The notes under the pieces are model-generated. The model did not search any database and was not told where the DNA came from. It saw nothing but the letters and a program-made list of their open reading frames with translations. A stretch of DNA of 64,000 bases, from NCBI RefSeq assembly GCF_958979055.1, contig NC_084888.1, positions 3,180,001 to 3,244,000 on the forward strand, in the 5' to 3' direction. Position 1 is the stretch's first letter; every line of letters begins with the position of its first letter. The stretch comes from Alnus glutinosa. Taxonomy: Eukaryota; Streptophyta; Magnoliopsida; Fagales; Betulaceae. The position numbers and the translations under genes are program-made. Below are positions 23,007 through 35,080 of this stretch, in pieces.

Positions 23007-24446
23007 AAACAAATCACATTTTTAAAAATCAAATTTTCAAATCGCATAATCAAACTATTGGGCTATGTTTAGCAACCATTTTCGTTTTTGTTTTTCACTT
23101 TTTCTAACATCTTTTCAAAATTATTACTAAACAACTTTCTTTATTTTTTTATCACAAAAAATTCAAATCTTATATAACATCAATCACCTTTTATTACTAT
23201 CCAAACATAAAATTCACAAACAAAAATCTTTTACCACACATATCATAAGAGATTGTGATATATATTGTGTGAAAGAGTAATTTGTGCATATTGATTTGTG
23301 GGTTTCCCTAATTTGGGACAGCTGTGTGATGGTGAGTTTTGTCCCATTTGATTAAAGGGATTCATTTGGTCGTAGGGCTTCATCATCATCATCATCTACA
23401 TTTCTTCTTTCTCCATTGTTTTTTCTTTTACCGTTTTCTTTTTCTTTTTCTTTTTCTTTTCCTTTTTCTTCCTTTTATTTAAGGGGATTCTGGGATAGGA
23501 GAAATGTGGTGTGTGGCCGTGTGGGGGGTTTTTTTTTATATATATATATATATATAACATGATGCTTGAGATATTCTCACATATTCTCTTAAATATTTTA
23601 CAAGCACTAACTTTGGCTTACGTGGTGTACATTTACTAATTTATTTATCTATTTTTGTTGGGAACAAATTTGTCTCGGCAGGCGTCGTTAGGGCTATTAT
23701 AATTTTTTACTACAATATTTTTACAAATTATGAACTGTTACGTCAGTTTATAAAAATAGTGTAGTAAAAATTATAGTAACATTAACAATACTATTTACCT
23801 ATTGACTTAAATTTACAATCTCAACATATTTGGGATTTTTATTTTTTATTTTTAATTACGTAGAAAACTATTTTAAGACCTATGTTGATGATCAATTCAG
23901 CAATACCATTATCAAGTAGATAATTCAATGGATGATAAAAGGATTTTAATTAAATTAAGTGAATTAGATAAAACAGATTTTTTTTTTTTTGCTTGCTAAT
24001 TGCTATAGGAAACTGCCAACCAACTTTTATATGAGAGGGAGCTAATTGCAAATGGGTATAACTAAATGATCTGATTTTGTACTTATCCCTAATAATAATA
24101 AGTGTAAGCAAGAGTGAATGCAATTATTAGGGAATGATAAATACAAAACAAACTAATATTAGTAGTATATCATAAATTAATTTAGAATGATCAGAATATA
24201 TTAAAAGGTTTATAAAAATATGTTTAGCGTATGTGTATATATATACAAGTATACCGTAGAAATACATGGCTTCAAATGATGGTCCAAACACAAATAAAAA
24301 TACTGTTAAATCTTAATCCACTTTTCACTTTCCTTACTTTTTGTTAAATATATTTCTAATAATTAATCACTGCGAATCTGTGATGCTCCCTTGTGCTGTG
24401 GGGGTACCTAGAATTTTGAGAATAAATGCAATCTTTATTAATTTGC

Positions 24447-24482
<36 letters not shown>

Positions 24483-24828
24483 CCCCTCTCTGATATGTTC
24501 TGACTAGTTAGACAGTTGGATTACTTATCTAAATCGTATTTTATTAGTGAATTAATTATGTGGGTGTCATTAAGGATGAGCAAAAGAATAAAGTTAGTTT
24601 TTCTCTTCTGGTCCTCATGTACTTCTTTAATGGAATCATAACAGGCTAAATTATATATATATATATATATAGAAATTAAATATAGGAAGGGACGCAAGAT
24701 CCAAAAAAAATATGAATATAATTGGTGAGCTCCCATCTCATGTAACTCTTAATAATAGTCAGACAATAATATTACTGATCTCACCAAATTATATGGTGAG
24801 TGCTGCTCTACTCTTACTATTTATTTAT

Positions 24829-24862
<34 letters not shown>

Positions 24863-26627
24863 TTCCTTCCTCTTAAATTCTTAAGTTTTCATCTTTGATT
24901 TTTTTCAAACAAACATTAAAAAGTCTCATCTAAAAAAATTAACAAACGAAACTATATATTTCCTAAGATCATTACTACAAACATTACAATCAGTGATTAA
25001 ACTATTAATAGATCAATCGGGTTTTCAATTTTTCATTTAAATTCTTTTTATTAAGTTGAATATATATGTATTTTTAGGCTTAAAAACTAAACTAGGCTCC
25101 TATCAAAAATAGGTTTGACCCATCGTTCATATTTTGGCCCTGCCAAATATATAAGAAATTTTGGTTTCGTTCCTAATTACAATCAACACAACACGCCATT
25201 GAAATAGGTCGAGTTGATTCCTTCCAAAATCATCATTTTACTTGTTGGGGGGTGAGAATTTATCACCCAAAGCACTCTCAAATTTGGACTAGGATCCTCT
25301 CTCCATTTCAAGTGAAATTGGGAGGATTTATTTTATGATCAAAATTATATATTTTGTTGCATTTAACGATCATTTAAAAAAATTTAAATAACATTGTTAT
25401 ATATTCACCATTTAATAACATATACACTATTATATACCATGAAATAAATCCCTCATATCCCTAAAAAATTCAGGGTTTGGAAATTAAATCTACCCAAGTG
25501 GTTGCTTAAATCCATCCCACCCAGATTGCAACCCTTATTGTGACAATACTTTCAACTTAATGTCATCATCAACCAACATAAATAACTTTCATTTATTTAA
25601 TACTGCCAAAAAAAAAATAAAAAATCACTTGAGTTTGTTCTGGTTTTTGGGTACACCAGAAATTATTCGGGTTGTCTTTTTGGATGGCCAAAAAAAAAAA
25701 AAACTGTCGAGTGTTAATAATATTGCTTGTTGATTTCACACATTCCAAAAGAAAAACCAAAAAAAATTGAAAATAAAAAAGGTCCACCAGTGGTCTTATT
25801 ATATAAAAGTATTGATGAAAGTATGATAACACACGTGAATATAATAGAGAGCAGAGGGGCGGGGGGGGGGGGGGGGTGGGGGAGCGTCTTCACGTGTGAA
25901 AGGCTGGACCACGCCATGAAGAAGAAGAAGAATAAGAAAGAATAAGACGCTCCTCATCTATCCAAAGTTGCCACCCACTCATAATATATAACAATTAAAT
26001 TATATATAATATATATAAATATAAAATATGGCATTGTTGTAAGCTGGCAAGGCTTGGGTCTTGGTGCTGGGAGTAGAACCTTTGACTCTGAAACATTTGC
26101 AAGCCCAAGATGGTCAGCAGCTGGGTTTGACTGAATGTGATGTTCACTTGCTTACAGTTGCAGAGATGCAGCAGACTAGGTGGGGAAAATCATGGTTCCA
26201 ATGCCATATGTATGCCTTTTCACCATCAAATTCCGACTTCTTCTGGCTCTTCTCTTCTGGATACCATAAACGGATTCTGGATCGCACCAAACAGAAAACT
26301 TCCACTTCGATTATGCTCTATTTGTCTTAAGAGTATATTTGTAATTCAAAATTTTAAATTACAGTTAAAAATTATGATCTAATTATAGTAGATGGCTGTG
26401 AAACCTAACTAAAGGGGAAGTCTATTGCATAGTCACATTTGAAAATTATTACCTAATTGTAGTTAAAATCTATTTATATTATCTTATTCTTTTATAAATG
26501 GGAGTATGTTATATTGTAAACGTCGCTAAAAGAAATAAGAACAAAGCGCAAAAACATATAATATAGCAAAGAGATGGGAATAAGAAATAAAGACACACAA
26601 TTAAGGCGGTTCAGCCTATCGCCTGCA
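23007..26627. other. Gene-free AT-rich region
   Basis: Holds the cyclin-linked duplicate block (23270-23370), CTTTTT-rich tract (23420-23475), TA repeats (23538-23557, 24653-24671), a GA repeat (24451-24480), a T run of about 30 (24831-24860) and a G run (25860-25876). 25285-25330 begins with TAGGATCCTCTC, reminiscent of the 395-669 element ends. No supported gene. Confidence 0.6.
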
Positions 26628-26635
26628 TCCACACG

Positions 26636-26825
26636 CAGGGCGGAGCTAGGATTTAAGATTTGGGGGGGCCAAACTGAAAAAAAAATTAAAAAATTTGGGG
26701 GAGCCAAAACTATAAAAATAACAAAATTTAGGGATAAAATTAATTAATTTTTTTTTTTTTTGGGAGAAAACCCCTGGCCTTGGGGGGGCCTAGGCCCCCC
26801 AAGGCCAGGGGTAGCTCCGCCCCTG
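26636..26825. mobile_element. hAT-type MITE with perfect 8-bp duplication and internal palindrome
   Basis: 190 bp. Ends CAGGGCGGAGCTA and TAGCTCCGCCCCTG are inverted. TCCACACG flanks it on both sides (26628-26635, 26826-26833). Near the right end, at about 26770-26811, CCCCTGGCCTTGGGGG and its reverse complement surround GCCTAGGC, a near-perfect palindrome of about 40 bp. No coding capacity. Confidence 0.88.
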
Positions 26826-26833
26826 TCCACACG

Positions 26834-28126
26834 TCAAAGCTTTTTTGTTGGCTACATCTTTCATTCATTTATTTATTTGTTTGTATACAAATACACTATT
26901 TTATAGAGAAATAGTCTAAACATTACAAGTCTCTTCTACTTCTATATCAATAACAATAAATCTAATTTATCATCTTGTAACTCTTGTAACTATTGTCTCT
27001 TGAGTACTTGTAACGATTGTCTCCATACGCTCCCGCAAACCCAACAGTAGATCACGGACGTTGAGGTTTGATTTTGAACATCATAGGGCTAGAAAAAAAA
27101 ATGGTTACTATAGCCTGAATGGGAACATCGGCTTCTATGATCGAAACTTTGACTGCGACGACTTTGGCCAGCAGCAGTTACTATTGCTTGGACTTGGAAA
27201 TCAACGACTTTGGCCGGTATTAGCTACTATGGCCTGGAATTAGACATCGGCAACTTTGGCCGGAATTGGGCCAACCATGGGCACGAACCTCTTTGGACAT
27301 TTTTCTTTTTTTTTCAACAAGAGATAATTGGATGGGTGATATTTGCTGATAGAGGAAACAATGGCAGTGTGGCATGTAATATTGACAAAGAGAGACTCAC
27401 ATGTGTGTGGGAAGAGAAATAACTCCCGTACAAGATGAGAAAATCTAGAAGGAAGAGAAAACCCAAGGAAACAAAATGGCACACGATGGATATTTGTGGG
27501 CATGTTGATTTTGGTTATGATATAAGATGGCGACACGTGGCGCTGACGTAGCGTTTGGCGGAATCTATTAAAATTTTGAACGGAATTTGACTCCAGGGAT
27601 TGATTTGTAATTATTGCTAACCACAAGGACCTCCCATGAACTTTTTAAACCATATGAAGCGAAAAATAATTATGGCATACCACAGGGACCAACGGTGCAA
27701 TTATCCGTAATTTTAACATGGTACATGATGATTTAAAGTATTATATGAGGCAAAAGGCGTTGCTGCTATGGAATCAAAATTTATTAAGTTGCTTTAAATA
27801 AAAATTAAAAAAAAAAAAAAAAAAAAAAAACCTCATTGAACAAAATTAATTCTCATTGAGGGTCCGTTTGGGTTTACGATTTTAAAAAGTGTAATTTAAA
27901 AATAGTGATTTTAAAATGTCTGATTTAAAAAAGTGATTTTTAAAAACAAAGTTAAGTATTTGGCAAAATCGCAGATTAGTCTTTAAAATTTAGCGTTTTC
28001 AAAAAAGCACCATCTTAGCTGCGATTTGAAAAAACAGTTTTTTGCATTTTCAAATCACAAATTTTAAAAAATACAATTCATAAACAATTCATTTTCTGCG
28101 ATTTGAGATCAAAATTGCTGGAGATA
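26834..28126. other. Gene-free region with degenerate internal repeats
   Basis: The flanks of the hAT element (about 26520-27050) may be worn LTR-element sequence, but no pair of LTRs or coding domain is visible. At 27100-27270 three imperfect units built on ACTTTGGCC and TTACTATNGCNTGGA recur about every 60 bp. 27810-27830 is a poly(A) run. 27858-28110 is a copy of the AT-rich AATCGCA repeat, starting GGGTCCGTTTGGG, a common start of plant hAT-like repeats. Confidence 0.45.
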
Positions 28127-28134
28127 ATATTGAG

Positions 28135-28826
28135 TAGGGGTGTGCATGGGGCGGGGTGGTGCGGGTTTCCGCCTTTTTTGGCCCCGCCCCGCACCTTTGT
28201 GGGTTAGAAATTTCCAACCCGCAAACCGCACTTGATAAAGACTAACCGTGCTGGGCGGGTTCCGGCGGGGCGGGTATTTTGAGTGGCATTTATGTAATTT
28301 TGATTTTATTTTGTAAAAAAAAAAAAATTCGAAAAAATACTGGTTTTTTTAATAAAAAAATTAAATTTATATTAATTTTTCACAGAATCTTATGAATGCA
28401 AAGTCAAATTTTTAGGAAATCAACTTTGTTTCATTAAAGAAAAAAATTATAATTTTAAAGCTCCTTAAATTTAGTCCTTCGACATGTTGACACATCTTTC
28501 AATCGTTCCTATTTCCATACAAGAACATTTTCCATGAAATTAACCTTGTAAACTAAACTAAAAACCCTATTAATTATAGATAAAATTCTAAGAAACATGA
28601 ATTTTATTTTTATTTTTCTTTTTTTCTCCTTTGTGCGGTGCGGGGCGGGGTGGGGACCCGCATTTTTTAAAAGGCTAAACTCGCAACCCTTCCCGCCCTG
28701 CATAAATTTCTCAAATTAAGACCCTAACCTGCAAAAAAACTTGAAAACCCGGTCCTCTGCGGGGCGGGGCGGGGCGGGGATTGCGGGGCGGGGCGGGGCG
28801 GGGATTGCGGGTTTTGCACACCCCTA
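28135..28826. mobile_element. hAT-like element with GCGGGGC-rich ends
   Basis: Ends TAGGGGTGTGCATGG and, reverse-complemented, TAGGGGTGTGCAAAA are inverted repeats. Flanks ATATTGAG and TTATTGAG are a near-matching 8-bp duplication, with 1-2 bp uncertainty at the right boundary. Both subterminal parts repeat GGGGCGGGGC/GCGGGTT words. The core is AT-rich with no transposase. Confidence 0.75.
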
Positions 28827-28829
28827 AAT

Positions 28830-29324
28830 TATTGAGATCAGAGAAGAGGCAAGAAGATTACTAATTAGGATGGGCTCAAAATTATATTTGAGGCCCATTG
28901 GGCTAAATTATGAGCTGCCCGAGTAGCATGTTCCCCAAATATTTATAACATTCTACGAGGGGCCATGAGTGCGGATTGTGGTCACTGGGCCTCTGAATGG
29001 AGTAGATCTTAGCTCACGGGCAGCCCTCAAAGAATCTTATAGGCCCACCTGGGCACATTCTAAGCCCAGACACAGGCGTGCTTCTTTGTAACATTTATAA
29101 GAAAATTGTACAGTTTGACATGGGCAGCCCTCAAACTAATTTGTAACAAAATCCACATATTTGTTATTATTCTAAAAAATTGTCAAAGTTGTAATTATGA
29201 ATGGTTATTTTTATTTATAAAGCGTTGTAAGGAATTATTAACCCCCCCCCCCCCCGGTAGATAACAAATTAACCGACTAGCTCCCTTTTTTTTTGCCCCC
29301 CCAAACTCCCAAAGTTTTATTTAC
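28830..29324. other. Intergenic, no gene seen
   Basis: Mixed sequence with GGGCAGCCCTCAAA occurring twice (about 29021 and 29123) and a C run at 29243-29255. Confidence 0.5.
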
Positions 29325-29471
29325 GGAAAAATTGACGTCCTCAAGTTTTCATTTGGCTTAAAATAGATTCTCCCATCAACTTATTGTCCAATTAATTAAC
29401 GGTATGCCATGTCAGATTAATCAACTAATGTTATGTGACTCTTGTTTGACATGTCATGTGATAACTGTACG

Positions 29472-31091
29472 TAGGGGTATACAAGCGGACGGTTATTAAC
29501 CGTTTACCGTACAACCGAAAATAACCACAACCGGATAACTGCTTAGACTAGAGCGGTTCCGATTATAAGGATTGACAAAAGTGTTTAATAACTGAGTAAC
29601 CACTAACAAGTTTCATAATATATTATATATATTTAAAAGAAATATAAAAATAATACTAATAATTAAAACGTGCCATATGTTTTTATTCAATGCCACTTAT
29701 ATTCTGCTTATTGAATGCTCCCTCATTTCATTTGTGTATGCATTTGATTACCACTGTTCACTGTATTAGTAATATAGGAATTTAAATTGACTGTCTATCC
29801 GGGGCAATCTTCAACCTCTGAAACTGTGGAATGTTCTTGGTAGATTATCAAAATATGGTGCAAAACAATGCTTTTCTGGAGAAGCATTTGAAAGCTAATT
29901 AGCAGGACAAATTTGAAATAGTGCAATAATTTATGGTTTAAGAAAAAAAAGAGTGTTTTAAACTTTTATGAAAAGTGCTTACGGGTTAATAACCATATAA
30001 CTAGGGCTGAGCATGGGGGGGCGGGGATGGGGTTTTTTTGCCCCCACCCCGCACCCCGCATATTGCCCCCTGCACCCGCACGGGGCGGGTGGGGATGGGG
30101 TGGGGTTGAGGGGCGGGGATCCCTGCGGGTATGCGGGGATCCCCGCGGGTTATGATGGGTTATTGTCCAACATGAAGTTTTGTTTATTCGAAAGGGATTT
30201 TCTTGCGATACCAAGAACAGCAGAACCCTGGATATCGACGACTCATGCAAACCCACATTCAAATAACTAAAATAGCTTAAACTTGAAAGAATGGGCATAA
30301 AGCCAAAGTTAGAAATTTTGAGCAATCAGATATTCAGATCTCACAACAAGTCAGCAATGCATAGTAAATCAAACCCAGAAAATACATGCCGAGTGCCGAC
30401 TAGTCGACTACAGGGGCCTTCCTTCCCCTTCCTCTGCTGCGGCCTGCGGCGCCTACCGTTGTGTGACGTGTGTCCGTGCGTGCGGGGAGGGCCGGTGACT
30501 GGCGACGACTAGCGAGGTGGCTAGTGGCACGGCTGCGGCGCTCAGGGCAGGGCTGGTGAGTGCACTGAGTGGTGGCTGGTGATGCGGGCTGGCTAGTGGC
30601 ACTGTGGCAGGGCTGTTGCGGCGCTCAGGGATGAGGTGCTCAGGGATGCGGTGCTCACTGCTCAGGGCTGCGGCGCTCAACGGCTCAAGGACTTACAAAC
30701 CTAAAGAAGAAAAGTTTAGGGTTAGGTTAGAATTTAGAAACACTGCCTGCTGTGTTTTTTATGTTTTTCGCCCCCCACCCCCCTTCTTTTTTCTTTTTTT
30801 TTTTTAAAACCTGCGGGGCGGGGACCCGCAAAAATTCAAGGGTCCCCCCCGCAACCCGCCCCGCACCGCGCGGGGGGGCTAAAAAAAACCCCTAAACCCG
30901 CACCATGGGTGCGGGTTTTGGGCTCTACGGGGCGGTTTCTGCGGGGCGGGGCGGGTTTTGCGGGGATTTGCTCACTCCTACGTATAACCGTCGGTGGCGG
31001 TTACAGTTGCAGTTATTTAAAAATAAATAACCACCTAATTCGGTTGGGGTTAGGAGGGAATAACTGCAATCGCAACTAATTGTACACCCTT
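29472..31091. mobile_element. Middle hAT-like element of the nest
   Basis: Left end TAGGGGTATACAAGCGG; right end reverse-complemented (from TTGTACACCCTTA) gives TAAGGGTGTACAA. Flanks are similar (ACTGTACG and ATTGTACA). Subterminal words include GGTTATTAACCG and GGCGGTTACAGTTGCAG. Related sequence is at 63609-63760. It is interrupted by the element at 30002-30980. Confidence 0.65.
30002..30980. mobile_element. Inner hAT-like element of the nest, GC-rich
   Basis: Ends TAGGGCTGAGCATGG and, reverse-complemented, TAGGAGTGAGCAAAT; flanks CATATAAC (29994-30001) and CGTATAAC (30981-30988) differ at one base. Subterminal parts repeat GGGGCGGGGATCC/GCGGGG words. The core (30400-30680) has degenerate repeats of GGCGCTCAGGG and GGCTAGTGGCAC. 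Open frames there are products of GC-rich repeats. Confidence 0.75.
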
Positions 31092-31310
31092 AATTGTACA
31101 TGATTCAATTACTTAAAATTATAAATATTCCATAAATAAGAGTTTTAACTTTTTTATTTTTTACTTAGAATATGTTTATAATTTAATGTCAAACAAAAAT
31201 TATGTGACATTAACCAGTCGGTTTGACATGACATATTGTTAATTAGTTAGACAATAGAATGACGCAAGTACCTATTTGGAAGTAAAAGAAAACTTATACT
31301 TCATTTATTT

Positions 31311-33560
31311 CGATGTAAAATGGTTTTCGTTATAAAATATTTTCAACGAAATTATTTTTCAGAAAAATGATTTCTCTGAAAATATTTTTCATTGTTTGGC
31401 TCATACGAAAAAATCACCAACAACAAAAAATCTCCGGTGATGAGATTCCGTTACTGACTGGCAGGATTCCGAATAATGTTGCTGTGATCTGGCCATTTGT
31501 ACTTGATTCTAGCCGTTCTGGCTAGATGACCAGAATCCAGTATGCTGTAATCCAGCAACAGTCGCTGGATTTCGGCGATGGTTGACTGCTTGAGCGTAAA
31601 GGTTGATTGCATCGTTTAAAAGAGGGTCGACTGTATCTGCCGTCTGGGAAAAATGATTTACGCTTTTAAAAATCGTAAATCATTTTTCGAAATTTGCTAA
31701 GCATTTTCAGTCAAACGAAAATCATTTTTAGGGTGACCATTATTTTCGTCTCTACCAAACACCGAAATGATGTGTCACAATTCCATGAAATTGTGGCACA
31801 ATTTCATAAGATTGTGACACATTTTTTAAAATGATAAATCACATGAGATTGTGACACATCATTTGAAAACCAAATTTTTTTTAAAAAAATTTGAAAGGCC
31901 TAGCTGTCTTCTTTTTCCGATGCGGGAAAGGGAGAACCGTTCATATCGAGGATTGGTGAACCGTTCATATCGTTTTCCTTGTTATAAAAAAGGTAAAATG
32001 AAAAGATTTTGGAAAGACGTTCGTTGTTGACCTTTTACGCGCGCATGGCTTGAAATTGAGCGATTTTTGACGGTTGATCTATTTTTATTTTTTTCTATGT
32101 AAAACAAAATAGAAACAGTAAGAATCTAAGATACAAGGTGGGGGAGGACTGAGGAGGATCTTTCAAAGAAAATAAAGAAAATAAGACGAATGGATTCTAG
32201 CCGTCTAATAACCCACGAGCCCAAAAGTTTAGAAACGTTAAATCTTATATTATTCCCATTCATTCAATAATGCAACCATGCCATTCAATATTCATGATTC
32301 ACCCACCTCTCAACAAACATTCCTCCTCATATTTCAATTGGGACCTTTCGTACGATGCTATCAAAATGTGGCCGTTCATTCGTTAAAATTAATTAATTTT
32401 TTTTTTTAAAAAAAAGAAAGTTTTTGTAATTTTTTTCATCAGTTTAAATTTAATATATATTTTTTTTAATGAAAAACTTAAAATTAAATCTAAACCATTA
32501 AATAAAAAAAAAAAAAAATCTCCCATAATTTTTTTTTTGGAACACAATAACCTCCTTCTTTGCTGGAAAAATAGACTCCAAATGGTTACATAATTAAGTC
32601 CAGAACACCCGATACAAGAACAAAGCAACGAAGGTTGCTACAATCGCCCATTGGCGAATAACAATAATGCCCGAAGGTCATAAGAGTGATTAGAGAAAAC
32701 ATTCTCTATCCACAAAGTTAAGAAAATCTAGTTTAAAGCGGTTACTAAATCAGTAAACTGTAAATCAAGATAAGAATATATAAATAACAAATAAACAAAG
32801 AACCTAAAAATACAAGCTCCCAAAAAAAAAAAAAAAAAACCCGCAAGAACCGGCATGTATAATTTTCTCTCCCTATAACAAAATAAAGAATCGGTTCCCA
32901 TAATTTATTTTTTTACACATGTTGGATGTCAAATCCCAAATTTTATCCGATCGGGTAAATCGGCCTAAAAATTCACAAATGGCTTCAAGTAGGAGTGCAA
33001 GTGGGTAATAAAGACAATCCATTGCCAGCAAAAGTTAGCTGTATCTCCGTCTCCAAATAATAAAAAAATTGAAACTAAGTAAAAAAATTCCTTTAGAAAG
33101 TACATGGGAGAATAGTTTAATAGTTATATGCCTCCACTCTGATAAACAATAATAAACTTAATTATAAAATTAAAAAAAAAAGAAAAGAAAAGAACATACG
33201 TCACTGCGTCCAGTTTAATTAATAAACATGGGTGTAGAGGAATGAACAGCATGCTTTTTCTGAGCTCGAATTAAAAAAAAATACAAAAGGCACGCATGAG
33301 TGAGCAACTTGGTAATGTCATCGTGATGCGTGACTGGATATGGATCAAGATTCAAGACCAACTGGCTTCTGATGTGTACATGTATCAGCAATGGCTAAAC
33401 CATGCACGTTAGTTATTTTTAATATTTCTTTTGTGATTGAAATATATTCATATTTTTTTGCTAAAAAACAAAACTCAAAATTAGGCACGTTCTTACTTTC
33501 CTTCCGATATTTCTGTTGCATAAAGGAGAAGACCGACAGATAGACAATGTGTGAAAGACA
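31311..33560. other. Gene-free region with one worn inverted-repeat element
   Basis: About 31300-31780 has inverted arms: TTTTCATTGTTTGGCT and AAAATGGTTTTCG on the left, and CGAAAATCATTTTTAGGGTG with GGTAGAGACGAAAATAATGG on the right when reverse-complemented. 31755-31865 repeats TGTGACACAT/TGTGTCACAAT words related to the MITE at 18028. From 32340 to 33300 the DNA is A/T-rich and no gene is seen. Confidence 0.5.
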
Positions 33561-33639
33561 GTTTATATATATATATATGATTTGTGGAATCCTCGTCCGA
33601 AGGTTCGCCCCCCAGAGAGACAGAGAGACATTATATATA

Positions 33640-33675
<36 letters not shown>

Positions 33676-35052
33676 TTGGAAATCGCATCACGTACCTCCG
33701 TTTGATATCAATTGTCTTCGGTTGTTGAGGATAAGGTGTTGGTTTTGTTAAGAGGATCATAAAGCTTTTGCAAAGTGGGTGGTTTTGAAGGATAAAAGAA
33801 TTCGTTGAGAGGGTTTGTCGGGAGGACGAACATTAGGTAGAAGAAGAGATTCTCAGGCCGCTTTCATTTTTCACTGTTTTCATTTCAGGCGGATTAATAC
33901 TAAGGTATGTCAATGGGTCTCTTCTTTTTTAAGTTGATGGTTTTTGCTTAATTTTCTGGGTTTTGATCTTTCTGTGTTAGGAAAGTGGTATCAGAAAAAA
34001 TGGTCTTAAAAAGCATTTTTTTTTTTTTTTTTTTTTAATGATATTTTCTTTAAGGAAAATTGGTTGTTAGTGTTATTTACCTTACAAATTCATGAAGAGA
34101 AAGGCTTTATGATCAGTAAAAAGGTAAAAATCAATACAAGCGGCAAATTGAAGTATGTTTTAACCTTTCATTTTCAACTTTATGTTATTGTCAAACAAAA
34201 TTTTGCAAATGGATGGCCGGCCGGCTGGCTTTGTTATGGTGTTAAGAACAGTACTGAAAATGTCTCTTTGTAGGATATTTATATCGGCGGCTTTTTCAAT
34301 TTGTCCGCTTTTGCATCATTAATTCTTGGCTGTATCAGTTTGACAAATGGACAAATAAATTTCACTTCCTGATGGAGCCATCATTCATGAATCATCTATT
34401 CCCTTAATACTTGAGTGCTGTTAATCTCATTATATACACGAGCTTTTACAATATGTTCCTTGGACTGGATCCATATAAAGACTATGACCCCATGCGTCAC
34501 ATTTAGCCAACCTTCCTCGATCTGCTGTCTGACCTAATTGTATTACAGTATAAATATAAAGCAAGAGAAAGTTCTCGCATGTTCTAGTTTCTTGGTGTTC
34601 AAACTTTTGGTGTCATAATTTTGATCTATAGGTAGTGTTACCTTTTGTGCTGTTGGCCTTTAGTTATGCTATTTCTGCTGCACGTCTGCATATATGGCTG
34701 CTGCTCTCTTTCACTATTTTCTGGTTAATTTCTAAATGGTAATTTTGATCTTTCTTTTCTCATGGACCCCCAAGATCTTGAAATTTCAATTTTGATGGTG
34801 AACATAAATAGCAGATTTTTGGACAATTGAATGCTTATGATTTGATAGATGCCCTGAAAATTTCATCCCAGCCAAGATACAATTTAGTTGGATTTTGTTG
34901 AATTAGTGTCTGCCAAAGGACCAATATTTTTCAGTGCTTAAAGATATTCAAGTCACATATTCTTTTTTAAAGTATTCAGGAATATATATAGCTCCCGCAT
35001 ATGTCAATTTTAAGAAACTAAACTGATTTCCATCGTTGATTTACATTTGCAG
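33561..35052 (+). promoter_or_regulatory. Promoter, 5'UTR exon and leader intron of the BTB-TAZ gene
   Basis: A TATATATATATATGA stretch near 33565-33580 could serve as TATA box. A (CT)n tract (33642-33671) lies in the probable 5'UTR. The first exon likely ends at 33904 (ACTAAG before GTATGT), and an acceptor TTTGCAG ends at 35052, 28 nt before the start codon. The 1148-bp intron would be wholly in the leader. Inferred from splice signals only. Confidence 0.5.
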
Positions 35053-35080
35053 AGGCGTAACTTAGAAATTGATAGGAAAT

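Larger units (their letters stand above)
29325..31310. mobile_element. Outer inverted-repeat element of a three-level nest
   Basis: Arms of about 85 bp match imperfectly. The left arm has AAGTTTTCATTTGGCTT, TTGTCCAATTAATTAA and ATGCCATGTCA; the right arm reverse-complemented has AAGTTTTCTTTTACTTC, TTGTCTAACTAATTAA and ATGTCATGTCA. The body contains two further elements (29472-31091 and 30002-30980). Exact ends and target duplication are not resolved. Confidence 0.55.

Noticed and set aside
30013-30680. GC-rich frames (85, 119, 73 and 75 codons)
   Set aside because: They follow GGGGCGGGG and GGCGCTCAGGG repeats inside a hAT-like element.
33642-33671. CRISPR-like or other short repeat arrays
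   Set aside because: All short repeats in the window are microsatellites or transposon subterminal repeats; none has spacers, and the DNA is a plant nuclear genome.
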